From Actinomycetes bacterium (GTDB taxonomy: Bacteria; Actinomycetota; Actinomycetes; Actinomycetales; Microbacteriaceae), in contig JAEYZI010000033.1 in the NCBI GenBank assembly GCA_023428065.1, positions 1 through 37,462 on the forward strand: a DNA stretch of 37,462 bases. Reading direction: 5' to 3'. The position numbers and the translations under genes were made by a program. The first letter of the stretch is position 1, and each line of letters opens with the position of its first letter. The notes under the pieces were generated by a model. The model saw only the letters and a list, made by a program, of their open reading frames with translations. It did no database searches and was not told the DNA's origin. Below, piece by piece: positions 1 through 7,932 of this stretch.

Positions 1-72
1 CCGGCGGGTGGGGGGGGGCGGTGTTGCTCTCGTCGCTCTCGGGACCGGCGACGATTCCGACAATCTAGTCAT
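1..72 (-). other. Possible 5' end of a reverse-strand gene leaving the left edge
   Basis: Reading the minus strand from an ATG at 72-70, the frame stays open to the window edge (24 codons; Ser, Pro and Arg rich). There is no Shine-Dalgarno sequence upstream and the peptide resembles nothing I know. In DNA this G+C rich a short open frame means little. It may equally be intergenic. Confidence 0.15.
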
Positions 73-108
73 CCGCGCGGTGGGGACGCAATGAATTCTC
101 ACGCCTTG

Positions 109-140
109 CCCCCCGTTCTGGGGGTACCCGTTCGGGGGGT
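109..140 (-). terminator. Weak GC hairpins downstream of the DUF1295 gene
   Basis: CCCCC (110-114) and GGGGG (120-124) can pair around a 5-nt loop. ACCC (126-129) can pair with GGGT at the end of the following G run (137-140). They lie 30-60 nt past the stop of the reverse-strand gene ending at 169. No T tract follows, so a terminator role is only possible. The rest of 73-168 holds nothing I recognise. Confidence 0.25.
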
Positions 141-168
141 GGCCGTCAGGGCGTGGCCGCTGGCGCTC

Positions 169-990
169 TCAGCCCGTCGGCGCGGTCTCTCGGACCCGTC
201 TCGGCCACCACGGGACGACGGCCGAGACGCGCTCCTGGTACTCGGCGTACTCGGGGTACTTCCCGCGGGTGATCGACTCGGTGAACCTCGTCGAGCCGAT
301 GAAGAGCACGGTCAGGAGCACCGCCCCCGCCACGGTCCACACGAGCACGGTTCCGGCCGCCGCGGCGCCCATGAGGAAGAACAGCCACCACTGCGCCTGC
401 TCGAAGAAGAAGTTCGGATGGCGCGAGAAGCGCCACAGCCCCGACTGCAGGAAGCGCGGCGACGGCTCACGTCCGGCGGCGAGCTCGCTCGCCTTCCGCC
501 GGTGGAAGTCCCACTGCTGCTGGTCGGCGACGGTCTCGCCGGCGAGCGCCGCGAGGAACAGCACCGCGAGCAGCGCGTCGAGGATGCCGAGCGGCGCGGG
601 GTTCTCGAGCGCCGTGAGCGCCGGAAGCGCGATGAGCACGAGGAGCGCGTTCTGGAAGAGCACGATGAACAGCAGGTTGAACACCTGGAAGCGCACCGGC
701 GACATCCGAGCCCGCAGCACCGCCCAGCGATAGTCCTCCACGCCCGTGTAGCCGCCCTTGCGCGCGAAGTTGAAGGTGAGGCGCGCGCCCCAGAGCGTGA
801 CGAGCACGCCCATGATCACGAGGCGCGGATCGGAGAGGCCGGATGCGGCGGCGAAGATCCACACGTACACGACGGGGACGATCGACCACAGGCGGTCGAC
901 CCACGAGGTGTCGTGGGTGACGAGGGACGCGATCCAGCAGAAGGCGCACACCGCGGCCGCGACGAGCACCACGACGAGAAGGGGGTTCAT
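169..990 (-). CDS. DUF1295 (steroid 5-alpha-reductase-like) membrane protein
   Basis: This 273-residue protein is strongly hydrophobic, with about six to seven membrane segments starting at the N-terminus. The C-terminal half carries the family hallmark LWRFSRHPNFFFEQAQWW, followed by a TRGKYPEYAEYQ motif near the end. These are typical of DUF1295 proteins, which share the fold of steroid 5-alpha-reductases and isoprenylcysteine methyltransferases and probably bind NADPH. The substrate is unknown. The ATG at 990 is supported by a TAGGAT hexamer on the minus strand (1002-997) exactly 6 nt before it, which suggests a leaderless transcript. It diverges from the phosphatidyltransferase gene at 1034, and the two promoters overlap. 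The family call is confident; the reaction is not known. Confidence 0.85.
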   Translation of the reverse strand: MNPLLVVVLVAAAVCAFCWIASLVTHDTSWVDRLWSIVPVVYVWIFAAASGLSDPRLVIMGVLVTLWGARLTFNFARKGGYTGVEDYRWAVLRARMSPVRFQVFNLLFIVLFQNALLVLIALPALTALENPAPLGILDALLAVLFLAALAGETVADQQQWDFHRRKASELAAGREPSPRFLQSGLWRFSRHPNFFFEQAQWWLFFLMGAAAAGTVLVWTVAGAVLLTVLFIGSTRFTESITRGKYPEYAEYQERVSAVVPWWPRRVRETAPTG

Positions 991-996
991 GGCGGC

Positions 997-1016
997 ATCC
1001 TACGCATGGCTAGACT
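997..1016. promoter_or_regulatory. Overlapping divergent -10 elements (DUF1295 / phosphatidyltransferase)
   Basis: On the minus strand TAGGAT (1002-997) is followed by 6 nt and the ATG at 990. On the plus strand TAGACT (1011-1016) precedes the AGGAGGT and ATG of the gene at 1034. Both fit the actinobacterial TANNNT -10 pattern. No convincing -35 boxes are visible. Confidence 0.5.
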
Positions 1017-1033
1017 CGCCGCGAGGAGGTCGG

Positions 1034-1636
1034 ATGGAGGCGGTCAGCACGCGTGTCGTGACGGTGCCGAACGTGCTGAGCGCCGTGCGTCTGGTGCTCA
1101 TCCCGGTCTTCCTCTGGCTGCTCGGAACCGAGCAGTACGCCTGGGCGCTCATCGTCATCGTCGTGTCGAGCCTCACCGATTTCGTCGACGGCTTCATCGC
1201 GCGCCGGTTCAACCAGGTGAGCCGCATCGGGCAGGTGCTCGACCCGGCGGTCGATCGGCTCTTCATCTTCTCGACGCTCATCGGGCTCGCCTGGCAGGAC
1301 TTCCTGCCGTGGTGGCTCGTGATCCTCATCGTGCTGCGCGATGTCGGCATCGTGCTGCTCGGGCCCGTGCTCGCGACGCACGGCTACGGGCCCCTTCCCG
1401 TGCACCATCTCGGCAAGGTGGCGACGTTCTCGCTGCTCTTCGCGCTGCCCACCCTCGTGCTCGGCGCGGCCTTCCCGGCCGTCGCGGCGGTGAGCGATCC
1501 GTTCGGCTGGGCGCTCGCTCTGTGGGGCGCCTTCCTGTACTGGTGGGCGGGCGCGATCTACCTCCGCGAGACGATCCGCCTCGTGCGCCGCGACCGGGTA
1601 GACGCGGCGCCCGCATCCGATAACCTGGGGGACTGA
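1034..1636 (+). CDS. CDP-alcohol phosphatidyltransferase family protein
   Basis: This integral membrane enzyme should transfer a phosphatidyl group from CDP-diacylglycerol to a small alcohol in phospholipid synthesis. The diagnostic motif D-x2-D-G-x2-A-R-x8-G-x3-D-x3-D is complete: D49, D52, G53, A56-R57, G66, D70 and D74. Those aspartates bind the catalytic metals. About five or six hydrophobic segments follow, and the 200-residue length is usual. The open frame extends further upstream, but the ATG at 1034 has GAGGAGGT at 1023-1030 and starts just before the conserved VPNVLSAVRL segment. garA follows 11 nt downstream in the same operon. The order matches M. tuberculosis pgsA2 (Rv1822) lying a few genes before garA (Rv1827). 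The acceptor alcohol (glycerol phosphate, inositol phosphate or other) cannot be read from the sequence. Confidence 0.88.
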   Translation: MEAVSTRVVTVPNVLSAVRLVLIPVFLWLLGTEQYAWALIVIVVSSLTDFVDGFIARRFNQVSRIGQVLDPAVDRLFIFSTLIGLAWQDFLPWWLVILIVLRDVGIVLLGPVLATHGYGPLPVHHLGKVATFSLLFALPTLVLGAAFPAVAAVSDPFGWALALWGAFLYWWAGAIYLRETIRLVRRDRVDAAPASDNLGD

Positions 1637-1647
1637 AGGAGGGCGCG

Positions 1648-2151
1648 ATGGTCGACGACGCAACAGACGTCCCGGGCGGCACGGGAGCTGCGGACGCGGT
1701 GAACACCCCCGCGAAGCCGGATCCTGCGTCGAACGACACGACCGCGCACTTCACCGAGGACTTCCGCCAGCAGCTCGCGGCGATGGAGGCCGGTGTCACC
1801 GATGAGGAGCGCGAGGCGATCGCCGCGCTGCCCTCCGGCTCCGCGCTGCTCGTGGTGCGACGTGGTCCGAACGTGGGCGCGCGCTTCCTGCTCGACGCCG
1901 ACTCGACGGTCGCCGGCCGCCACCCGGACGCGGACATCTTCCTCGACGACGTGACGGTGTCGCGCCGGCACGCCGAGTTCGTGCGCACCGGGACGGCGTT
2001 CCAGGTGCGCGACCTCGGCTCGCTCAACGGCACCTACTTCGACGGCGTGCGCATCGACTCCGCCCTGCTGAGCGACGGCGCCGAGGTGCAGGTGGGCAAG
2101 TTCCGCCTCACGTTCTACGCGTCGCGCGCCGACCGGGTGCCGACGCGCTGA
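1648..2151 (+). CDS. garA: FHA-domain regulator GarA/OdhI
   Basis: GarA/OdhI is a small cytoplasmic phospho-switch. In mycobacteria and corynebacteria it inhibits 2-oxoglutarate dehydrogenase and tunes glutamate metabolism, and phosphorylation of an N-terminal Thr pair turns it off. This 167-residue protein has the same build. A flexible N-terminus carries adjacent Thr31-Thr32 before HFTEDF, the position of the known phosphothreonines. A single FHA domain follows with AGRHPDADIFLDDVTVSRRH, including R91, S105, H108 and SLNGTY with N127. The segment is nearly identical to mycobacterial GarA. AAGGAGG at 1636-1642 supports the ATG at 1648. The stop overlaps the ftsR start (TGATG). The responsible kinase may be the PASTA kinase at 15.1-17.0 kb or another one outside the window. 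Confidence 0.95.
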   Translation: MVDDATDVPGGTGAADAVNTPAKPDPASNDTTAHFTEDFRQQLAAMEAGVTDEEREAIAALPSGSALLVVRRGPNVGARFLLDADSTVAGRHPDADIFLDDVTVSRRHAEFVRTGTAFQVRDLGSLNGTYFDGVRIDSALLSDGAEVQVGKFRLTFYASRADRVPTR

Positions 2152-2843
2152 TGGCGGCGACCTCGGCGGCCCGCTCGGCGAGCGGGCCCCAGCTTCTCAG
2201 CATCGGGCAGGTCCTGGCGCGCCTGAACCCCGAGTTCCCCGACCTCAGCCCGTCGAAGCTCCGCTTCCTCGAGGAGCGCCAGCTCGTGACGCCCGCGCGC
2301 ACCGAGTCGGGCTATCGCAAGTTCTCGCCCGCCGATGTGGAGCGCCTGCGTCTCGTGCTCTCGATGCAGCGCGACTACTACCTGCCGCTCAAGATCATCC
2401 GCACCTACCTCGACGAGCTCGACGCCGGCCGCGAGCCGACGCTGCCCGGCGGCGTCACGGTCAGCGCGCCGTCGATGCTGCCGACCGAACGCCGCCTCTC
2501 GCGCGAGGAGCTCATCCGCGAGGCGGGCGCGAACGCGATGCTCCTGCAGGACGCCATCTCGGCGTCGCTCATCGTCCCGGGCGACCACTACTCCGACGAC
2601 GCTCTCGCGGTCCTCAAGTCGCTCGTCGAGCTGCAGCGCTCGGGCATCGAGCCGCGCCACCTGCGGGGCTTCCGCGCTGCCGCGGAACGGGAGCTCGGCC
2701 TCATCGAGTCGGCGCTCATCCCGATCGCCCGCCGGAAGGACGCCTCGAGTCGGGCGAAGGCGCAGGAGCTCGCGCGCGAGATCGCGGGTCAGCTCGAGGT
2801 CGTGCGCTCGAGCCTCATCCGCTCGGCGCTCGGGCGCCTCTAG
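2151..2843 (+). CDS. ftsR: MerR-type division regulator FtsR
   Basis: This 230-residue protein has an N-terminal MerR winged helix-turn-helix (about residues 15-85), with SIGQVLARLNPEFPDLSPSK, then LRFLEERQLVTP and SGYRKFSPADVERL. The long C-terminal part is helical with no Cys-based metal site. The position directly behind garA and the sequence match M. tuberculosis Rv1828 and C. glutamicum FtsR, which binds the ftsZ promoter and activates ftsZ. It is translationally coupled to garA (TGATG at 2149-2153). A plausible operator occurs before both the second merR gene (2956-2983) and ftsZ (37353-37381). The identification rests on family and synteny, and target binding is inferred. Confidence 0.9.
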   Translation: MAATSAARSASGPQLLSIGQVLARLNPEFPDLSPSKLRFLEERQLVTPARTESGYRKFSPADVERLRLVLSMQRDYYLPLKIIRTYLDELDAGREPTLPGGVTVSAPSMLPTERRLSREELIREAGANAMLLQDAISASLIVPGDHYSDDALAVLKSLVELQRSGIEPRHLRGFRAAAERELGLIESALIPIARRKDASSRAKAQELAREIAGQLEVVRSSLIRSALGRL

Positions 2844-2907
2844 CTCCCGAGCGGGGCATCCCGCGGGGCGATTCGGCGCGACACGCCGAGCGCTCGCACG
2901 GATGTGA

Positions 2908-2936
2908 TTGATGGCGCACCGTGAGGTGGGTACCGT
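2908..2936 (+). promoter_or_regulatory. Promoter of the second merR gene
   Basis: TTGATG (2908-2913) and TACCGT (2931-2936) are separated by 17 nt, a good -35/-10 arrangement. The predicted start of transcription is near 2943, leaving about 70 nt of leader that contains the FtsR-like operator. Confidence 0.5.
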
Positions 2937-2955
2937 GGAGGACGACGGCGAGTCT

Positions 2956-2983
2956 GAACTTCAACTTCAACCTGAGGGTTAAG
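2956..2983. promoter_or_regulatory. Putative FtsR operator, copy 1
   Basis: An A+T-richer island in G+C-rich DNA reads GAACTTCAACTTCAACCTGA and continues GGGTTAAG. It contains an imperfect dyad, CTTcAACC / GGTTaAG, centred near 2974. It matches the reverse complement of 37356-37381, in the ftsZ leader, at 18 of 26 aligned positions. MerR proteins bind such dyads. The encoded MerR or FtsR upstream is the likely binder, by inference. Confidence 0.55.
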
Positions 2984-3014
2984 TAGCGGACGCGCGCAAG
3001 GGAGGACGGTCGAC

Positions 3015-3575
3015 ATGAGCGACACCGGCGAGCAGAGCGCCCGCGACGCGGGAGCGCGCTACGACCTCGGCCTGCTCTTCACCGACGGCCTCCCCGACCT
3101 CGACGACAGCGCCGGCTACCGCGGCACCGTCGCCGCGCGCGCCGCGGGCATCAGCTACCGCCAGCTCGACTACTGGGCCCGCACCGAGCTCGTCGAGCCC
3201 ACGATCCGCGGCGCCGCGGGCTCCGGATCCCAGCGTCTCTACGGCTTCCGCGACATCCTCGTGCTCAAGCTCGTGAAGCGACTGCTCGACACCGGCATCT
3301 CGCTGCAGCAGATCCGCACCGCGATCGGCCAGCTGCGCGAGTCGGGCGTCAACGATCTCGCCCAGACGACGCTCATGTCCGACGGCGCGAGCGTCTACCT
3401 GTGCACGTCCGACGACGAGGTCATCGACCTCGTGAGCCGCGGACAGGGCGTCTTCGGCATCGCCGTCGGCAAGGTTCTGCGCGAGGTGGAGTCGAGCCTC
3501 GTCGAGCTCGACTCGACGAGCGTCGACCCGGCCGACGAGCTCGCTGCCCGTCGCGCGAAGCGCGCCGCGAGCTGA
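3015..3575 (+). CDS. Second MerR-family transcriptional regulator (Rv1830-like)
   Basis: This 186-residue protein has a MerR-type HTH over roughly residues 33-110: VAARAAGISYRQLDYWART, then LVEPTIRG and LYGFRDILVLKLVKRLLD. A short alpha/beta tail follows. It resembles M. tuberculosis Rv1830 and the second MerR gene found near garA in many actinobacteria. There the gene order is usually garA, merR, bifunctional nuclease, merR. The nuclease gene is missing here, since only 171 nt separate the two regulators. The ATG at 3015 has AAGGGAGGA (2998-3005). Its own promoter and an FtsR-like site precede it, so it may be under FtsR or autogenous control. The ligand and targets are unknown. Confidence 0.85.
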   Translation: MSDTGEQSARDAGARYDLGLLFTDGLPDLDDSAGYRGTVAARAAGISYRQLDYWARTELVEPTIRGAAGSGSQRLYGFRDILVLKLVKRLLDTGISLQQIRTAIGQLRESGVNDLAQTTLMSDGASVYLCTSDDEVIDLVSRGQGVFGIAVGKVLREVESSLVELDSTSVDPADELAARRAKRAAS

Positions 3576-3581
3576 CGACCC

Positions 3582-3634
3582 GCTCGGCCTGCGCCGAGCA
3601 TCCGCGCCCCTGGCCGACGCGTGACGCGTCAGCC
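3582..3634. terminator. Tandem hairpins between convergent merR and parA-like genes
   Basis: Hairpin 1 pairs GCTCGGC (3582-3588) with GCCGAGC (3593-3599) around CTGC. Hairpin 2 pairs GACGCG (3616-3621) with CGCGTC (3625-3630) around TGA, extended by GGC/GCC after one mismatch. They fill the gap between two convergent genes, and the second overlaps the stop codon at 3629-3631. This fits bidirectional termination, though no U tract follows. Confidence 0.5.
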
Positions 3635-4444
3635 GGCAGGCTGGATCTCGCCCGCGTCGCCGATGCGGGAGGCGCGCAGCACGCGCTCGAGCAGCACGTC
3701 GAAGTTGTGCGCCATCTCCTGCGCGCCCTCGCCGGGCCACACGTGGAGCGGTTTCGCGGCCCCCTGAGCCTGCTGCAGGGAGGTGCGCTCGGGAAGCTGC
3801 GGCGCGAGCACGAGCGGGCCGAACATGTCGCGCAGCTCCTTGATGCGGAACTGGTGCTCGAGCGACTGCACGCGCGCGCGGTTGACGATGATGCCGAGCG
3901 GCTGCAGGCGCGGCGAGATGCCGCGACGGATCTCCTCGATCGCGCGCAGCGCGCGGTCTGCCGCCGCGACCGAGAACAGGCCGGGCTCCGTCACGACGAC
4001 GACGCGGTCGGATGCCGCCCACGCCGTGCGGGTGAGCGCGTTGAGCGACGGCGCGCAGTCGATGAGCACGAGCTCGTACTCCTTCTCGACGTGCGCGAGC
4101 GCCTCCTCGAGCTTCCAGATGTCGCGGATCGACGGATGCGGACCGTCGAAGTTGATCGCGGACGGCGAGCCGATGAGCACGTCGATCTTGCCCGTGCGGC
4201 CGCGCGTCCAGCCCGAGGGGGCGATCGCCGAGCGGACGATCTTCTCCTTGGGGGAGGCGAGCACGTCGGCGACGTTGAGGTGGCCGGCGACGTCGATGTC
4301 CATGCCGGTCGAGACGTCCGACTGGGGGTCGAGATCCACGACGAGCGTCGAGATGCCTCGCGCGAATGCGGCCGAGGCCAGCCCGAGGGTCACGGTGGTC
4401 TTCCCCACGCCTCCCTTGAGGGAGCTGACGCTCAGCACGTGCAC
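3629..4444 (-). CDS. Orphan ParA-family ATPase
   Basis: This 271-residue deviant Walker ATPase has KGGVGKTT (signature Lys10 and Lys15), DLDPQSD (Walker A') and ELVLIDCAPSL (Walker B). Full ParA motifs indicate an ATP-dependent dimer that binds DNA nonspecifically and positions a cargo. No parB or parS is visible nearby, so it is probably not the chromosomal ParA. A cargo-positioning or division-site role, as for C. glutamicum PldP, is an alternative. The frame stays open upstream, but GTG at 4444 precedes the conserved VLSVSSLKGGVGK start, and a TAGGGT hexamer (4458-4453, minus strand) ends 8 nt before it. GTG at 4438 is also possible. It is divergent from pyc with only 79 nt between. The cargo is unknown. 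Confidence 0.88.
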   Translation of the reverse strand: MHVLSVSSLKGGVGKTTVTLGLASAAFARGISTLVVDLDPQSDVSTGMDIDVAGHLNVADVLASPKEKIVRSAIAPSGWTRGRTGKIDVLIGSPSAINFDGPHPSIRDIWKLEEALAHVEKEYELVLIDCAPSLNALTRTAWAASDRVVVVTEPGLFSVAAADRALRAIEEIRRGISPRLQPLGIIVNRARVQSLEHQFRIKELRDMFGPLVLAPQLPERTSLQQAQGAAKPLHVWPGEGAQEMAHNFDVLLERVLRASRIGDAGEIQPAG

Positions 4445-4452
4445 GAGAAGCC

Positions 4453-4471
4453 ACCCTACCTTCACTAGTCT
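4453..4471. promoter_or_regulatory. Divergent -10 elements between the parA-like gene and pyc
   Basis: TAGGGT on the minus strand (4458-4453) lies 8 nt before the parA-like GTG. TAGTCT on the plus strand (4466-4471) lies about 52 nt before the pyc ATG. The two hexamers are only 7 nt apart, so transcription in the two directions probably interferes. Confidence 0.45.
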
Positions 4472-4523
4472 GAAAGAAGCCAAACCCCCCATTCGCGCCC
4501 GGAGCGCCGGCAGGAAGGACCGT

Positions 4524-7500
4524 ATGTTCTCGAAGATCCTGGTCGCCAACCGTGGTGAGATCGCGATCCGGGCCTTCCGGGCTGCGTACGAACTCGGGGC
4601 TCGCACCGTCGCGGTGTACCCCTGGGAGGATCGCAACTCGATGCACCGCCTCAAGGCGGACGAGGCGTACCTGATCGGCGAGGAGGGGCACCCGGTCCGC
4701 GCGTACCTCGACGTCGACGAGATCATCCGCGTCGCGAAGGAGTCGGGCGCCGACGCCATCTACCCCGGCTACGGCTTCCTCTCCGAGAACCCCGAGCTCG
4801 CGGCAGCCGCGGCCGCCAACGGCATCACGTTCATCGGCCCCGGCGAGCACGTGCTCGAGATGGCCGGCAACAAGGTCACCGCCAAGCAGCACGCGATCTC
4901 CGCGGGCGTGCCCGTGCTCAAGTCGACGCCCGCGACGACCGACATCGACGAGCTCCTGCGCGGCGCCGACGAGATCGGCTTCCCCGTCTTCGCGAAGGCC
5001 GTCGCGGGCGGCGGTGGACGCGGGATGCGTCGCGTCGACACGCGCGAGGAGCTGCGCCCCGCGCTCGAGGCCGCGATGCGCGAGGCGGACAGCGCATTCG
5101 GCGACCCCCGGATGTTCATCGAGCAGGCGGTCGTGCGCCCGCGCCACATCGAGGTGCAGATCCTCGCCGACGCGACGGGCGAGACGATCCACCTCTTCGA
5201 GCGCGACTGCTCCGTGCAGCGACGCCACCAGAAGGTCGTCGAGATCGCCCCCGCGCCCAACCTCGACGACTCCATCCGACAGGCGATGTACCGCGACGCC
5301 GTGGCGTTCGCGAAGTCGATCGGCTACGTCAACGCGGGCACCGTCGAGTTCCTCCTCGACACGGCGGGCGACCGTGCGGGTCAGCACGTCTTCATCGAGA
5401 TGAACCCGCGCATCCAGGTCGAGCACACGGTCACCGAGGAGGTCACCGACGTCGACCTCGTGCAGGCGCAGATGCGCATCGCGGCGGGGGAGACGCTCGC
5501 GGACCTCGGGCTGCGGCAGGACGAGCTCCAGCCGCGCGGTTTCGCCATCCAGTGCCGCATCACGACCGAGGACCCGGCCGCGGGCTTCCGCCCCGACACG
5601 GGCAAGATCACGACCTACCGCTCGCCGGGCGGCGCCGGCATCCGCCTCGACGGCGGAACCGTCGCCGCGGGCGCCCAGGTCTCGCCGTACTTCGACTCGA
5701 TGCTCGTCAAGATGATCTGCCGCGGGCGCGACTTCCCCTCGGCCGTGCGCCGGGCGCGGCGCGGACTCGCGGAGTTCCGCCTGCGCGGCGTCGCGACCAA
5801 CATCCCGTTCCTGCAGGCGGTCTTCGACGACCCCGAGTTCCTCGCCGGCGACGTGTCGACCTCGTTCATCGAGGAGCGTCCGTGGCTCGTGCGCGGTCGC
5901 GAGTCGCGCGACCGCGGCACCAAGATCCTCAACTGGCTCGCCGACGTCACCGTCAACCAGCCGAACGGCGACGGGGGAGGCGCGATCGACCCCGCGCTCA
6001 AGCTGCCCGACGTCGATCTCACCCGGCCCGCACCCCCCGGGTCGCGCCAGCGGCTGCTCGAGCTCGGACCCGCGGGCTTCGCGTCGGCGCTGCGCACCCA
6101 GACGCGGCTCGCGGTCACCGAGACGACGTTCCGCGACGCCCACCAGTCGCTCCTCGCGACGCGCGTGCGCACCAAGGACCTCGTGACGGTCATGCCCTAC
6201 GTCGCGCGCCTCACCCCCGAACTGCTTTCGGTCGAGGCCTGGGGAGGCGCGACGTACGACGTCGCGCTGCGCTTCCTGGGCGAGGACCCGTGGGAGCGTC
6301 TCGCCGCGATGCGGGAGGCGCTGCCCAACATCGCCATCCAGATGCTCCTGCGCGGGCGCAACACCGTGGGCTACACGCCGTACCCGACGGAGGTCACGGA
6401 GGCCTTCGTGCAGGAGGCCGCGGAGACCGGCGTCGACATCTTCCGCATCTTCGACGCCCTCAACGACGTCGACCAGATGCGCCCCGCGATCGACGCCGTG
6501 CTCGCGACGGGCACGACCGTCGCGGAGGTCGCGCTCTGCTACACGGGCGACCTGCTCGACCCGGCCGAGGACCTCTACACGCTCGACTACTACCTGCGCC
6601 TCGCCGAGCAGATCGTCGACGCGGGCGCTCACATCCTCGCGATCAAGGACATGGCGGGCCTGCTACGCGCGGGCGCCGCCGAGAAGCTCGTCGCGGCCCT
6701 GCGCGAGCGCTTCGAGCTGCCCGTGCACGTGCACACCCACGACACGGCGGGCGGCCAGCTCGCGACGCTCCTCGCGGCGAGCCGCGCGGGGGCCGACGCC
6801 GTCGACGCCGCGAGCGCGCCCATGGCGGGCACGACGAGCCAGCCGAGCCTCTCGGCGCTCGTCGCCGCGACGGCGCACACCGATCGCGACACGGGCCTCT
6901 CGCTCGAGGCCGTGAGCGACCTCGAGCCCTACTGGGAGGCCGTGCGCCGCGCCTACAAGCCGTTCGAGTCGGGCCTGCCCGGCCCCACCGGTCGCGTCTA
7001 CCACCACGAGATCCCCGGCGGGCAGCTCTCCAACCTCCGCCAGCAGGCGATCGCCCTCGGGCTCGGCGACCAGTTCGAGAAGGTGGAGGACTGGTACGCC
7101 GCGGCGAACCGCATCCTCGGGCGCCCCACGAAGGTCACCCCCTCGTCGAAGGTCGTCGGCGACCTCGCCCTGCAGCTCGCCGCGACGAACGCCGACCCGG
7201 CCGACTTCGAGCAGAACCCCGACAAGTACGACATCCCCGACTCGGTCATCGGCTTCATGGCGGGCGAGCTCGGCGACCTGCCCGGCGGATGGCCGGAGCC
7301 GTTCCGCAGCAAGGTGCTCACGGGCCGCGAGGTCAAGATCGGCGTCGAGCCGCTGAGCGACGCGGATCGAGCCGGCCTCGCGGGCGACACCGCGTCGCGT
7401 CGCGCGACGCTCAACCGCCTGCTCTTCCCCGCACCCACGCGCCAGTACGAGCAGGTGCGCGAGCTCTTCGGTGACCTCTCGACGCTCGACACCGTCGACT

Positions 7501-7922
7501 ACCTGTACGGTCTCAAGCCGGGCGCCGAGCACACCGTGCACATCGGGCCGGGTGTGAGCCTCTTCGTGGGCCTCGAGGCGATCGGCGAGGCCGACGACAA
7601 GGGCATGCGCACGGTCATGACGACCCTCAACGGGCAGCTGCGCCCCGTCTTCGTGCGCGACCGCTCGATCTCGGTGCAGGCGGCCAGCGCCGAGAAGGCC
7701 GACCCCGCCAAGACCGGTCACGTCGCCGCCCCGTTCTCGGGCGTCGTGACGCTCAAGGTCGCCGAGGGCGACCGTGTCGAGGCCGGTCAGCCCGTCGCCA
7801 CGATCGAGGCGATGAAGATGGAGGCCGCCATCACCACCCCCGTCGCCGGCACCGTCGCGCGCCTCGCGGTCCCCGCGACGCAGCAGGTGGACGCCGGAGA
7901 CCTGCTCGTCGTGGTCGAGTAG
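4524..7922 (+). CDS. pyc: Pyruvate carboxylase
   Basis: This single-chain, biotin-dependent enzyme makes oxaloacetate from pyruvate, bicarbonate and ATP, feeding the TCA cycle. At 1132 residues it has the usual length. The order is biotin carboxylase with ATP-grasp (about 1-450; KILVANRGEIAIR, GGGGRGMR), carboxyltransferase barrel (about 530-800; TTFRDAHQSLLATR with metal ligand D538, IKDMAGL with K708, VHTHDTAGG with H737 and H739), the PC/OADA tetramerisation region, and a C-terminal biotinyl domain (EAMKMEA with biotin-accepting K1098). AGGAAGGA at 4512-4519 supports the ATG at 4524. The frame remains open far upstream, but that part is antisense to the parA-like gene. The stop is 11 nt before the next ATPase gene, suggesting co-transcription. 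All key residues are present. Confidence 0.97.
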   Translation: MFSKILVANRGEIAIRAFRAAYELGARTVAVYPWEDRNSMHRLKADEAYLIGEEGHPVRAYLDVDEIIRVAKESGADAIYPGYGFLSENPELAAAAAANGITFIGPGEHVLEMAGNKVTAKQHAISAGVPVLKSTPATTDIDELLRGADEIGFPVFAKAVAGGGGRGMRRVDTREELRPALEAAMREADSAFGDPRMFIEQAVVRPRHIEVQILADATGETIHLFERDCSVQRRHQKVVEIAPAPNLDDSIRQAMYRDAVAFAKSIGYVNAGTVEFLLDTAGDRAGQHVFIEMNPRIQVEHTVTEEVTDVDLVQAQMRIAAGETLADLGLRQDELQPRGFAIQCRITTEDPAAGFRPDTGKITTYRSPGGAGIRLDGGTVAAGAQVSPYFDSMLVKMICRGRDFPSAVRRARRGLAEFRLRGVATNIPFLQAVFDDPEFLAGDVSTSFIEERPWLVRGRESRDRGTKILNWLADVTVNQPNGDGGGAIDPALKLPDVDLTRPAPPGSRQRLLELGPAGFASALRTQTRLAVTETTFRDAHQSLLATRVRTKDLVTVMPYVARLTPELLSVEAWGGATYDVALRFLGEDPWERLAAMREALPNIAIQMLLRGRNTVGYTPYPTEVTEAFVQEAAETGVDIFRIFDALNDVDQMRPAIDAVLATGTTVAEVALCYTGDLLDPAEDLYTLDYYLRLAEQIVDAGAHILAIKDMAGLLRAGAAEKLVAALRERFELPVHVHTHDTAGGQLATLLAASRAGADAVDAASAPMAGTTSQPSLSALVAATAHTDRDTGLSLEAVSDLEPYWEAVRRAYKPFESGLPGPTGRVYHHEIPGGQLSNLRQQAIALGLGDQFEKVEDWYAAANRILGRPTKVTPSSKVVGDLALQLAATNADPADFEQNPDKYDIPDSVIGFMAGELGDLPGGWPEPFRSKVLTGREVKIGVEPLSDADRAGLAGDTASRRATLNRLLFPAPTRQYEQVRELFGDLSTLDTVDYLYGLKPGAEHTVHIGPGVSLFVGLEAIGEADDKGMRTVMTTLNGQLRPVFVRDRSISVQAASAEKADPAKTGHVAAPFSGVVTLKVAEGDRVEAGQPVATIEAMKMEAAITTPVAGTVARLAVPATQQVDAGDLLVVVE

Positions 7923-7932
7923 GGTCACACCC

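Noticed and set aside
2979..6632. A 1217-codon open frame on the minus strand under merR, the parA-like gene and pyc
   Set aside because: The translation is Arg/Asp/Glu/Val-biased low complexity, a usual shadow of G+C-rich coding DNA. The plus-strand pyc and merR products match known families throughout.
5552..7474. 640-codon plus-strand frame inside pyc
   Set aside because: It is Arg/Ala/Pro-rich and follows the third-position G/C pattern of pyc in a shifted frame; no recognisable domain.
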